Source of the DNA: Paenarthrobacter histidinolovorans | Lineage (GTDB): Bacteria; Actinomycetota; Actinomycetes; Actinomycetales; Micrococcaceae | Assembly: GCF_014647595.1 (NCBI RefSeq) | Contig: NZ_BMPM01000003.1 | Coordinates: 186,001-250,000, forward strand | Reading direction: 5' to 3' | Length of the DNA: 64,000 bases | Part shown: positions 46,664-53,862 of the stretch, piece after piece | Position numbering within the stretch: the stretch's first letter is position 1 | Layout of the letters: each line of letters begins with the position of its first letter | Translations under genes and position numbers: made by a program | The notes under the pieces: generated by a model | Database searches by the model: none | Seen by the model: the letters and a program-made list of their open reading frames with translations, nothing else | Told to the model about the DNA's origin: nothing

Positions 46664-46687
46664 TTGCTGTAGACGGGTCTACAGCAA
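46664..46687. promoter_or_regulatory. Inverted repeat in a divergent regulator promoter region
   Basis: TTGCTGTAGA (46664-46673) and TCTACAGCAA (46678-46687) are exact reverse complements with a 4-base spacer. It lies between the start of the minus-strand ArsR-like gene (46632) and the plus-strand EspR-like gene (46817). Likely a regulator-binding site. Confidence 0.6.
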
Positions 46688-46816
46688 CAGGATACGCCTC
46701 ATGCAGGCCGCGGAACAGAATGAATGTGTAGTTGATTGTTTAGCTGCGACGCGCGCGGAATACTGATGGCAACGCAGCAGCATTTCTCTTCGAACGAGGC
46801 AGTCGAAAGGTGGAGC

Positions 46817-47323
46817 ATGCCGGCAAAAGATGCTGGCCGCAACGGCGAGTTGTCACCACAGGCGACCCTCGCCCGTCGGCTAAACCTGCTGCTTGACGTC
46901 GTTGTGGCCGAGAGGGGTTCGCCCGTCACTTTCAGGGAGATTGAGGCCGGACTCCGAGCTCGAGGAGTCAAAATCTCCAGGGCCAGATGGTTTTACATGA
47001 AGGACGGGACAGGTCGCCTCGTCAGTGATCCGCAGCTGCTTGGCGCAATCTGCGAGATGTTCGACGTCGATCCCTCCTATTTGCTGAACGGCGTCGAAGG
47101 CGACGTTCCAGAACGCATCGATTCGCAGTTGGAGTTTGTGAAGTCTCTGAGGGCAGCCCGGGTGAAGTCATTCGCCGTTAGGGCGCTCGGGGACGTCTCG
47201 CCGGAAACGCTACGCGCCATCTCCGAGTATCTGAATAAAGACATCGACTTGCACCCGAACGGGGAGCGGGCCGCAGCTACTCCTCCAAGACATACCGAAG
47301 GTGGGCGTCCAGCAACTCCTTGA
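46817..47323 (+). CDS. XRE-family, EspR-like regulator (copy 2)
   Basis: 168 residues from ATG 46817, which has AAAGGTGGAG just upstream; an in-frame ATG at 46766 is an alternative. The blocks LARRLNLLLDVVVAERGSPV, FREIEAGLRARG, ISRARWFYMKDG, EMFDVDPSYLLNG, VKSLRAARVKSFAVRAL and VSPETLRAISEYL align in order with copy 1 at 44726 (LAR+LNLLLD, SR+RW.YM, F.VD..YLL, RV..FA.R, SPETL). It is convergent with the second ArsR-like gene, overlapping it by 47 bases. Confidence 0.75.
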   Translation: MPAKDAGRNGELSPQATLARRLNLLLDVVVAERGSPVTFREIEAGLRARGVKISRARWFYMKDGTGRLVSDPQLLGAICEMFDVDPSYLLNGVEGDVPERIDSQLEFVKSLRAARVKSFAVRALGDVSPETLRAISEYLNKDIDLHPNGERAAATPPRHTEGGRPATP

Positions 47324-47600
47324 TGCGGGCAGGATTTGCTGAGTAGCGAGGAGACCGGCCGTGGCGCCGTCCGGCCTCCACATCGACCTCAATGGCGCCG
47401 ACCTGTTCAAGGGCTATGAGGTGTTTGGCGACGCTGGGTTCGCCGGCGCTGACCGCTGCGACGATGTCGCCCCTGGACGCAGGACCATTTGCCGTCAGGA
47501 ACCTCAGAATCTCATTCCGTGAGCGGTTCCCGAAGGTTGCCACGGCGTCTTCAACGTCAGGCGACCAAGCGTCGTCGTGAGGCTGCGTGATCCGTGGCAT
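47277..47600 (-). CDS. ArsR-like winged-helix regulator (copy 2)
   Basis: About 107 residues starting MPRITQPHDDAWSPDVEDAV. NRSRNEILRFLTANGPASRG, VSAGEPSVAKHLIALEQVG and RHGRSPRYSANP match copy 1 (NR.R..ILRFL..GP, ..V..HL..LE..G, RYSA). ATG at 47600 has GGAG nearby; 47624 is an alternative. It is divergent from the sigma-like gene. No metal-binding Cys visible. Confidence 0.75.
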   Translation of the reverse strand: MPRITQPHDDAWSPDVEDAVATFGNRSRNEILRFLTANGPASRGDIVAAVSAGEPSVAKHLIALEQVGAIEVDVEAGRRHGRSPRYSANPARIKELLDAHLRYVLEE

Positions 47601-47646
47601 GGCTCCATTCTTACTGAACAACATGCAAAAAGTAAGAACTGGGATC

Positions 47647-47675
47647 TTGACGATACTTTAATTATCTTCGACAAT
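47647..47675 (+). promoter_or_regulatory. Promoter of the sigma-like gene
   Basis: TTGACG (47647-47652) and GACAAT (47670-47675) are separated by 17 bases in an A/T-rich stretch between divergent genes. One of the best sigma-70-type promoter matches in the element. It precedes the gene at 47783 by about 100 bases. Confidence 0.6.
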
Positions 47676-47782
47676 ATTCTTTAGAAGCTTGTGTTGTGGT
47701 CAGTGTCGCCACTGCCACGTTAGGCCGCCACATCTGGTGGCACTGGAGATATTCGAATCCGTTAGTCGAAGCGGTGAGAGCC

Positions 47783-48682
47783 ATGAGCCTGGAACACCTG
47801 GCGGGCAACGCTGAAATCGTAAACTCAACCCCGTCCCCGGTAGATATTTCGCTGCTGAATCCCGTGGCGCCAACCCTGACAGTTCCCGTCGACCAGATGA
47901 TGGCAGCGGTAGAAGGCGTGCGTCGCTACGTCGTCTCGCACTTAGGTCGGATCGGCCGCTCGTGCGATGTGGACGATGTCATGCAAGACATCAGGATGGC
48001 TGTCTGGGACGGGGTGGCACGCGGACACTACCGGCAGATACCAGGAGTCTCATTCGGGGCGTGGGTGCAAGGCGTCACCGGGAATGTCTGCGCAGCGCAC
48101 GTCCGCAGGGAACTCGGCCACAAGACGCTACCGCTGCTTTTGGATCCGGGCAACGGTGAGAGTCCGGGGCTTGTTCAGCAGCTAACGGTTCTGGTCATCT
48201 CACGTGATTACCGCGATGCCGAGGAGATCATCGACCAAGAATGGGCCCATATGGTTCTTGGGCTGACTCGGGCCGCTGTGTCGGCTCCGGTATGGCGCCT
48301 CGCGGTGGGCAGCCTTACCGAGCCGCGACGATACGCCCCTCCGTCGCCGCAAGACCGTCGCCGCTGGAATGCGGTCACGGCGGTTCGGCAGACTGCAAAG
48401 ACAATAGGCCAAGCATTGGATGTAGATCCTGAAGCTGTGCACGACATGCCCGGTCTATGCCGGCACGCCGTTGGTTGTCTGCCGAGTCCGCTGCTGCGGG
48501 GAGTGGCCGAAGCAATCGTTTTGCCCGAACATCACGGCGTCGAACGGCAGGTTGCCATCGCCGCAGTTGCTGAGGAGTTCAAAGTCACTGATCGATATGT
48601 GGCAGTTCAAATCGGCACGGCCCGTCGCCTGTATCAAACGGCATGGAGAGTCATTCATAGTTCCATGACCTCGGCTTTTTGA
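47783..48682 (+). CDS. Sigma-70-like regulatory protein
   Basis: 299 residues. Residues ~40-115 look like sigma region 2: MMAAVEGVRRYVVSHLGRIG, DVDDVMQDIRMAVWDGVARG and FGAWVQGVTGNVCAAHVRRE. A region 4-like HTH may lie near the C terminus (IAAVAEEFKVTDRYVAVQIG). The spacing between them is longer than in ECF sigma factors, so it is a divergent member or a sigma-related regulator. The start could be the GTG at 47696, but the upstream 29 codons are Trp-rich and unlike protein, so ATG 47783 is used. It precedes the conjugation genes. Confidence 0.6.
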   Translation: MSLEHLAGNAEIVNSTPSPVDISLLNPVAPTLTVPVDQMMAAVEGVRRYVVSHLGRIGRSCDVDDVMQDIRMAVWDGVARGHYRQIPGVSFGAWVQGVTGNVCAAHVRRELGHKTLPLLLDPGNGESPGLVQQLTVLVISRDYRDAEEIIDQEWAHMVLGLTRAAVSAPVWRLAVGSLTEPRRYAPPSPQDRRRWNAVTAVRQTAKTIGQALDVDPEAVHDMPGLCRHAVGCLPSPLLRGVAEAIVLPEHHGVERQVAIAAVAEEFKVTDRYVAVQIGTARRLYQTAWRVIHSSMTSAF

Positions 48683-48733
48683 GTCATGTTGCTCATTGGC
48701 GAGCTGAGGCATGAGCAGGCTAGGAGGCAAACG

Positions 48734-49447
48734 ATGGTGGAATTCCTTTGGCACAGGCGAACAAGTCGTCGATGGGTCTTTGGCCTAGCGCTGTCAGCCA
48801 TCCTAAGCGCCCTCATTCTCGTTCTGGCCGCACCGCGGGAGTCCCCATCTACGAAAGGGACGGGTGTCCCATCGGCTAAATCTTCGACGTCGCGGGCGCT
48901 GCCGAGTATTTCCCCGACGCCTACACCAAAACCAACAAAATCAGCATCGATTGCTACGGCACCAGCGTCCGGTCCGCCTAAGACGGCCGACTACAGGGTG
49001 CTTGCGTCTGCGGCCGCCGTGGCAATCTATAGCTGGGACAGTAGAAGTTCGTCGTATTCAGATGTGTACGCTCGAATTCGAGGTTGGTGGTTCGTTCTCC
49101 CTGACGGATCAAATCCGTTGGCGGTCCTGGTCCAGGAGTTTGAGGCAACGGGCATAAACGCGGGGTCCTTCGCTTCGCTTGCGGGCCAAGGTGCCTACAG
49201 GGTAGCAACGTTCGAATCCATGGCATGCGACAACGAACTAATAAGAGTTCGCGAACGCCCTGCTCCATGGGCGGGGCTTCATGTCTGCACGGTTCGACTC
49301 AAGGTCGTTGACCAGACAGTCAGTAGCAGCAATTCATACACAGCGCCGCTCAGTGTCATGGCTAATTGCCCGCCGGCAGCGACCGCCCCGCCTGATCGAT
49401 GCCAAATGGTCGGCTTCTATGCCTCGACAAGCCGGATCGTCTACTGA
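48734..49447 (+). CDS. Membrane-anchored protein of the transfer operon, possibly VirB8/TcpC-like
   Basis: 237 residues from ATG 48734, preceded by AGGAGG. A short basic N terminus, one membrane helix (about 14-34), a Ser/Thr/Pro/Lys-rich linker (about 35-85) and a C-terminal domain of ~150 residues with several Cys. This matches the architecture of VirB8-like proteins of Gram-positive conjugation systems (TcpC, Orf13), but sequence similarity is not evident and the role is inferred from topology and from the NlpC/P60 gene, which overlaps it by one base. Confidence 0.5.
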   Translation: MVEFLWHRRTSRRWVFGLALSAILSALILVLAAPRESPSTKGTGVPSAKSSTSRALPSISPTPTPKPTKSASIATAPASGPPKTADYRVLASAAAVAIYSWDSRSSSYSDVYARIRGWWFVLPDGSNPLAVLVQEFEATGINAGSFASLAGQGAYRVATFESMACDNELIRVRERPAPWAGLHVCTVRLKVVDQTVSSSNSYTAPLSVMANCPPAATAPPDRCQMVGFYASTSRIVY

Positions 49448-50553
49448 TGCCGCATCCCGCTTTGGCGATGGCCGTAGTTAGGCGCCGAACGCTCGTACGG
49501 GCTGCCACCGCCGTCGTTCTCGTCATCGTGCTTTCCGTTGGTGCTGTTGTCAGCGCCGTCGCTCTAGCCCTGGCAGGCGACAAGCCGGAATCGCCTGTCG
49601 GGTGTGTGTCGAGCAGCGGCGCTGTCACACAAAGCGTCCTCGAGAACAGTGGATCTCGGCCTAATGGTCAAGCCGTTGGACTCTCCGCAGGGCAGATTGC
49701 TGTGGCGCAGGGGTACATTTCCGTCGGGAAGCAACTTGGCGTTCCTCGGGAGGCGATGGTGATCGCCATTATGATGTCTCTCCAGGAGTCGACCCTCCGG
49801 ATGCTCGCCAACGCGAATGTCCCTGCGTCATTTCAGTTTCCTCATGACGGGGTTGGGAGTGACCACGACTCAGTAGGTTCGGCACAGCAGCGGCCAGCGG
49901 CGGGATGGGGAACCGTTGCAGAGTTGATGGATCTTTCTTACAACGCACGGGCATTCTATGGAGGGCCGTCAGGGCCGAATCAAGGTAGTCCTCGAGGTTT
50001 GCTGGATGTGCCGGGCTGGTCTGCCATGAGCAAAGGCCAGGCAGCCCAGGCTGTCCAGGTTTCAGCGTTTCCAGAACTTTATGCTCGATGGGAACCACAG
50101 GCCAGGGCCATCGTTGACCTGCTCCAAGGTGTCACAACCGTCCCGACGTGCCGCGCGGGGGAGAGCGACCGGTTAGATCCGGTCTCGGCGGAAGGTTTGT
50201 CGCAAATCCGGCAAGACATTTTGCACTACACGCAGATGGGTGTGGGTGGTGCCTACGTCTGGGGTGGGACGGCTTTCAAGGCCTGGGACTGCTCGGGATT
50301 CGTGCAGTGGATCTACCGGCAGGTTGGGATCGACTTGCCGCGTGTGGAGCAGTGGAGGGTTGGCCAGATGACCGTTGCCCCGCAAATCGGCGACCTTGTC
50401 GTCCAAAACCCTCAGGTTCCCTACAACTGGGGGCATGTTGGCATCTACGCTGGGGACGGAATGATGTACAGCGCGCTCAATCCATCGGCGGGGACGTTGC
50501 TGCATCCGATCGACTGGAATCAGGGTACGGCGTACTTCGATCTGCTCGAGTAG
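49447..50553 (+). CDS. NlpC/P60 peptidoglycan hydrolase of the conjugation system
   Basis: 368 residues. Signal-anchor helix at about 17-38, then a helical domain with AQGYISVGKQLGVPREAMVI and MSLQESTLRM resembling a lysozyme/transglycosylase-like region (catalytic Glu candidate in QES). The C-terminal NlpC/P60 domain has Cys in AWDCSGFVQWIYRQVGIDLP, then GDLVVQNP and GHVGIYAGDGMMYSA with the His. Such two-domain hydrolases (VirB1-like, CwlT, Orf14) open the wall for the transfer channel. It shares one base with the preceding gene. Confidence 0.82.
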   Translation: MPHPALAMAVVRRRTLVRAATAVVLVIVLSVGAVVSAVALALAGDKPESPVGCVSSSGAVTQSVLENSGSRPNGQAVGLSAGQIAVAQGYISVGKQLGVPREAMVIAIMMSLQESTLRMLANANVPASFQFPHDGVGSDHDSVGSAQQRPAAGWGTVAELMDLSYNARAFYGGPSGPNQGSPRGLLDVPGWSAMSKGQAAQAVQVSAFPELYARWEPQARAIVDLLQGVTTVPTCRAGESDRLDPVSAEGLSQIRQDILHYTQMGVGGAYVWGGTAFKAWDCSGFVQWIYRQVGIDLPRVEQWRVGQMTVAPQIGDLVVQNPQVPYNWGHVGIYAGDGMMYSALNPSAGTLLHPIDWNQGTAYFDLLE

Positions 50554-50627
50554 CGCCGATATTCGGTTACGCTGAAGAAACTTAGCTCAACTTGTGCGGA
50601 GGGGTCTGTTGGCAATGCAAGTATTCT

Positions 50628-51092
50628 CTAGTCAGTACCAGTTGCAGACTCAGATTCGTCCGTCTCTGCGGGCTCTTGCTCCGACTTGCCCAGCTCAGTT
50701 ATCTCTACTTCCGGCGCTTTGGATGGCATTTCAAATATCCCTTCCATGCTTAACATTCCAAGGGCAGTTCTAGCCTGCAGCCGACAGAGGTCGTAAAGCG
50801 ACTCCAATGCCTCTGATTTTTCGAGCTGCTGGGCATAGTCGGCATTAACGTCATGCACGCCGCTGTCAATGAAAATCGATCCCATGGTGATCGTGAAACT
50901 TGCTTCTTCGTTAGCGCCATGCAGGGTGGCTATAACCACGCGAAAGTCATTGTCCCCGTCTTCGTCCATTTCTGGCGTTGAATAAGAGCAGCTCCAAGTC
51001 AAGTGTGGATCAGTGGCATGATCCGAATGAGCCTCAACCCCCAGAACTCTTGGGTCCGCAAGTATAAAAGCCTTATTGAACATGCTGATCAT
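50628..51092 (-). CDS. SecB-like chaperone, third gene of a toxin-antitoxin-chaperone module
   Basis: 154 residues, acidic. A beta-rich first part (DNDFRVVIATLHGANEEASF, TITMGSIFIDSGV) is followed by ALESLYDLCRLQARTALGML. This lines up with the SecB pattern LyPY.Re.....t...g.l, also present in Rv1957 of M. tuberculosis as LYPYIREYVYDLTGRL. The tail is Glu/Ser-rich. Its ATG overlaps the antitoxin stop by four bases. In TAC systems a SecB-like chaperone protects the antitoxin. The assignment is by eye and by gene order; a structure or profile search should test it. Confidence 0.55.
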   Translation of the reverse strand: MISMFNKAFILADPRVLGVEAHSDHATDPHLTWSCSYSTPEMDEDGDNDFRVVIATLHGANEEASFTITMGSIFIDSGVHDVNADYAQQLEKSEALESLYDLCRLQARTALGMLSMEGIFEMPSKAPEVEITELGKSEQEPAETDESESATGTD

Positions 51093-51487
51093 CGCTTGAT
51101 CATCATCAATTCCACTAGGCGATCATTGCCAGGCCGCGCTTCGTGCCGCGGACGCACGTCGCGGCAAACCCAGTATGCCGATCGTATTAGCGTCGAGGGG
51201 TCTTGTTGTTCCTCAACCGGCTCTCGCTCGAGGTCTAAGAGTAACTTTGAACCAAGTGCGTGAAGAGTTTTGGCAAGATTTCGAACCGTGATATTCCGTT
51301 CGCCTGATAGGCGCGCTGTAATCTCGCTGCGTGGAACTCCCAGTTTTCTTGCTAGGTCCGATCGGCTTAAGCCAGCCTTCTCCATAGCTTCTGCAATGAG
51401 CTCGCCGGCATCAACCATCGCTGCTTCTTCAGCGTAAACAGCCTGGTAGTTTTCATCCCTCAACGGGAAGACGCTAGATGTTTTCAT
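51089..51487 (-). CDS. higA: HigA-like XRE antitoxin with C-terminal extension
   Basis: 132 residues from ATG 51487 (51511 is also in frame). The XRE helix-turn-helix is GLSRSDLARKLGVPRSEITA followed by RLSGERNITVRNLAKTLHAL. After the HTH a ~45-residue tail contains STLIRSAYWVCRDV and ends LVELMMIKR. Such hydrophobic tails form the chaperone-addiction (ChAD) segment in TAC antitoxins; that reading is inference. It follows the toxin by 8 bases and overlaps the SecB-like gene by four. Confidence 0.75.
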   Translation of the reverse strand: MKTSSVFPLRDENYQAVYAEEAAMVDAGELIAEAMEKAGLSRSDLARKLGVPRSEITARLSGERNITVRNLAKTLHALGSKLLLDLEREPVEEQQDPSTLIRSAYWVCRDVRPRHEARPGNDRLVELMMIKR

Positions 51488-51495
51488 CGCGTCTC

Positions 51496-51858
51496 TCACT
51501 TCCATTCCCAAAAAATGTCTAATGCCTTCTGTATTTCCGTTGGGACTCTGCTGTCCTTTGGCTTATCTCGTCCGTGGGTCACATACCAAGTGTTGTGACT
51601 CTTGACCAAATAAAGCCGATACTTGTCCGCCTTCAATTCGTAGACGTCGGTTTCGTTTTCGCGTCTCAGGTGCCTGAGGTTTTCGGGGCTCTTGATGGCG
51701 TGGTGATCGCGCAACCTCTCGAAGTACCGCTGGTAGCGGGCCTGGAACCTAGGAAGCAATGAACCGATAAACTCTTCTGCATCGCATACCCCCGATCTTC
51801 GGACGATGCCGAGGACTGTGTCGCAGTCCGGCAACATTCTTATGCAGTGTTCAGTCAT
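51496..51858 (-). CDS. higB: RelE/HigB-like toxin
   Basis: 120 residues. Central and C-terminal parts carry the RelE/HigB (Gp49-like) pattern: SPENLRHLRRENETDVYELK, DKYRLYLVKSHNTWYVTHG, and RDKPKDSRVPTEIQKALDIF (compare l..g..ElR....yRl.y.......l.h.f.Kk....p..ei..A). Such toxins cleave mRNA on the ribosome. First gene of the module, with the start codon inside a palindromic operator and no ribosome-binding site, so probably leaderless. The N-terminal ~35 residues are longer than in minimal HigB. Confidence 0.75.
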   Translation of the reverse strand: MTEHCIRMLPDCDTVLGIVRRSGVCDAEEFIGSLLPRFQARYQRYFERLRDHHAIKSPENLRHLRRENETDVYELKADKYRLYLVKSHNTWYVTHGRDKPKDSRVPTEIQKALDIFWEWK

Positions 51859-51870
51859 ATCTGAACACTG
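51845..51870. promoter_or_regulatory. Palindromic operator over the toxin start codon
   Basis: CAGTGTTCAG (51845-51854) and CTGAACACTG (51861-51870) are exact reverse complements with a 6-base spacer; the toxin ATG (51856-51858) lies in the spacer. TTGACA occurs just upstream on the minus strand (51877-51872). Autoregulation by the antitoxin is the likely function. Confidence 0.7.
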
Positions 51871-52131
51871 CTGTCAAGGTATCACATTTGACTATCACGG
51901 GCGCCGTCGGGTGGATCACAGTTTGACGTCTCTCCAGTTCTTCCGACTCGCTCCAGCAATACATGTCAATTATAGTCGTGGGGCTCTGGTCAAGGCACTA
52001 AGGGCTCCGCTACACGGCGCAAGAAACGGGATACACCAGGACAAGAGTGTGGTGCGCCATCATGTCGTTCCCACCTTCCACCCCCATGAAGTCGTGAGCT
52101 TAATCGGCTCATTCCATTGGAAGACGACTGG

Positions 52132-52431
52132 ATGGAGCACCAGATGGTACTGGCAGCGGTGGATCCTGGGATCACACCAAACGCGAACTTTCCTTTTCTT
52201 GAGTCACTCAAGCAGATCGGCGGCGGCATTCTCGTCGGCGCCTTCATCGTCATCGCGATCGTGGCGATCATCGGAGCTGCGATGCTGTTGGCCGGCAAAC
52301 TAAGCCAGTCCTCGAGACTTGCCTCAGGCGGCGGCGTGATCCTGCTGTGGACAGGCCCTGTTGCGGCAATCCTAGGCGGCATCAACGGCTACATACTCTG
52401 GTCTCAGACGGCCTTTCCGTTGGGCTTCTAG
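52132..52431 (+). CDS. Small two-span membrane protein, VirB2/TrbC-like
   Basis: About 99 residues with a short N terminus and two membrane helices (ILVGAFIVIAIVAIIGAAML near 35-54 and VILLWTGPVAAILGGINGYI near 69-88), joined by a short polar loop. Size, topology and position just before the VirB6/TrbL-like gene fit the pilin-like VirB2/TrbC component, although sequence alone does not prove it. Start at ATG 52132 (GGAAGA upstream) or 52144 (GGAG upstream). Confidence 0.6.
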   Translation: MEHQMVLAAVDPGITPNANFPFLESLKQIGGGILVGAFIVIAIVAIIGAAMLLAGKLSQSSRLASGGGVILLWTGPVAAILGGINGYILWSQTAFPLGF

Positions 52432-52443
52432 CCGCTCGCGATC

Positions 52444-53862
52444 ATGCCCATTGAGTGTGACCTCAACGGTTGGTGGCCGCCGGGCTGCGGACTGGTTTCC
52501 CAAGCCAACGACGGCGTCCAAGGTTCCATCACTTACATCTTCGCCAACGTCCTTCAGAACATCGCGTCATGGATGTGGGGGTTCATCACTGGGGCTTTCA
52601 GCGTCTCGAAGGTCGACGATTCTCAGTGGGCGGCTATCGGCGGACTGACTAACTGGTGGGTCATCGTGATGATGACTCCGCTGGTGGTTGTGATGATCCT
52701 TCAACTCCTCTCCGGACTGATCAGCCAGCAACCTCGCCGGCTGATCAGGGCTCTGGTCGGGGGAGCCGCAGCGGTTCCTTTGGTTGCAGCGGCGGTCTAC
52801 CTTATCCAGCAGCTCACCCGAGTGACCGACTCTGCTTCGACCGCTCTCTTGGAGTCGATCGGGACAGATCCGTATGTCGTGTTCATGCGGCTCTTCGGCT
52901 TCGAACGAGCTCCCCAAGGCTCCGAGCGCGAATGGAATGTCATCTCCCTGGCGCCGGGCAATCAAGGCGGAGCCGTCGGCGGTGCAATAGTGACCGTAAT
53001 GGCAGTCATCGTGGTGTGGATTCTGGCGTTCATCCTCATGTGCTCGATGATCTTCAGGACGTTCGCCCTCGCCGTTCTCGCGGCTGTCGCGCCGGTCGCC
53101 CTCATGATGATGCCCTGGGAGAAGTCAAAGGCCTGGACCGGGCGGTGGTGCGAAGTCGTCGTCGCGCTCTTGTTGGCGAAACCTCTGGCAGCGACGATTC
53201 TTGCAGCTGCCATCAAGCTGTTTGCGGATTCGACGTCTTTTGCAGGTTTGGCGGCCGGTACTGTCGGCATGGTCCTTGCCTGCGGAGCACCATTGATGGC
53301 GCTGAGGCTGGTGAGCTTTGCCGGTGGTGAACTCGCAGCAGCGGCTCAGACCGCTGGCGGTGGCCACGTTCTGTCTCGCAGCAGCAGCGTTGCCTCCAGA
53401 CAGTTCAGCCGGCAACTCGGTGGCCGCATGACGATCGCATCAATGTTGGGCAGATCGTCACTGGCGCGACCAATTCCCTCAAGTCGCAGAGACATCCCCA
53501 CGCGCGTGCTGTCACCTTCACTGCCCCTGCCGCGCAGCCTGACGAGCACGACGCCGATACTCACCTCAGGTGAAAACGCTTCTGCAGCGCACGGAGCAAA
53601 CTCTGCTCGCGGAGGCGCCCCGAGGCACGGCGACGTGGTGAGTGGAGAGGTCATCACCGAGCAGAGCAAGCAAGCGTCGTCTGCGACATCTTCACCGGTA
53701 GGCCGGAACGCGGCCGCGGGACGGCCAAAGGCGAACCGCCCCCGGACCCCTCGGCAGCCCGAAGTGCGAAGTCCCGGCAGCGCGCTGCCCACATCCCAAT
53801 TGCCGCCCATAAGGCCCAAGCCTTCTGAGGGGCACTTCCCTCTGGAGAAACCGCATGACTGA
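52444..53862 (+). CDS. VirB6/TrbL-like conjugation membrane protein
   Basis: 472 residues. Residues ~1-300 contain about six membrane helices (WWVIVMMTPLVVVMILQLLS, LVGGAAAVPLVAAAVYLIQQ, VMAVIVVWILAFILMCSMIF, ALAVLAAVAPVALMMMPWEK), including the tryptophan/lysine-containing MPWEKSKAWT turn common in TrbL-like channel proteins. The last ~170 residues are Ser/Pro/Arg-rich and disordered. It forms the inner-membrane part of the transfer channel. It overlaps the next gene by 8 bases. Confidence 0.78.
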   Translation: MPIECDLNGWWPPGCGLVSQANDGVQGSITYIFANVLQNIASWMWGFITGAFSVSKVDDSQWAAIGGLTNWWVIVMMTPLVVVMILQLLSGLISQQPRRLIRALVGGAAAVPLVAAAVYLIQQLTRVTDSASTALLESIGTDPYVVFMRLFGFERAPQGSEREWNVISLAPGNQGGAVGGAIVTVMAVIVVWILAFILMCSMIFRTFALAVLAAVAPVALMMMPWEKSKAWTGRWCEVVVALLLAKPLAATILAAAIKLFADSTSFAGLAAGTVGMVLACGAPLMALRLVSFAGGELAAAAQTAGGGHVLSRSSSVASRQFSRQLGGRMTIASMLGRSSLARPIPSSRRDIPTRVLSPSLPLPRSLTSTTPILTSGENASAAHGANSARGGAPRHGDVVSGEVITEQSKQASSATSSPVGRNAAAGRPKANRPRTPRQPEVRSPGSALPTSQLPPIRPKPSEGHFPLEKPHD

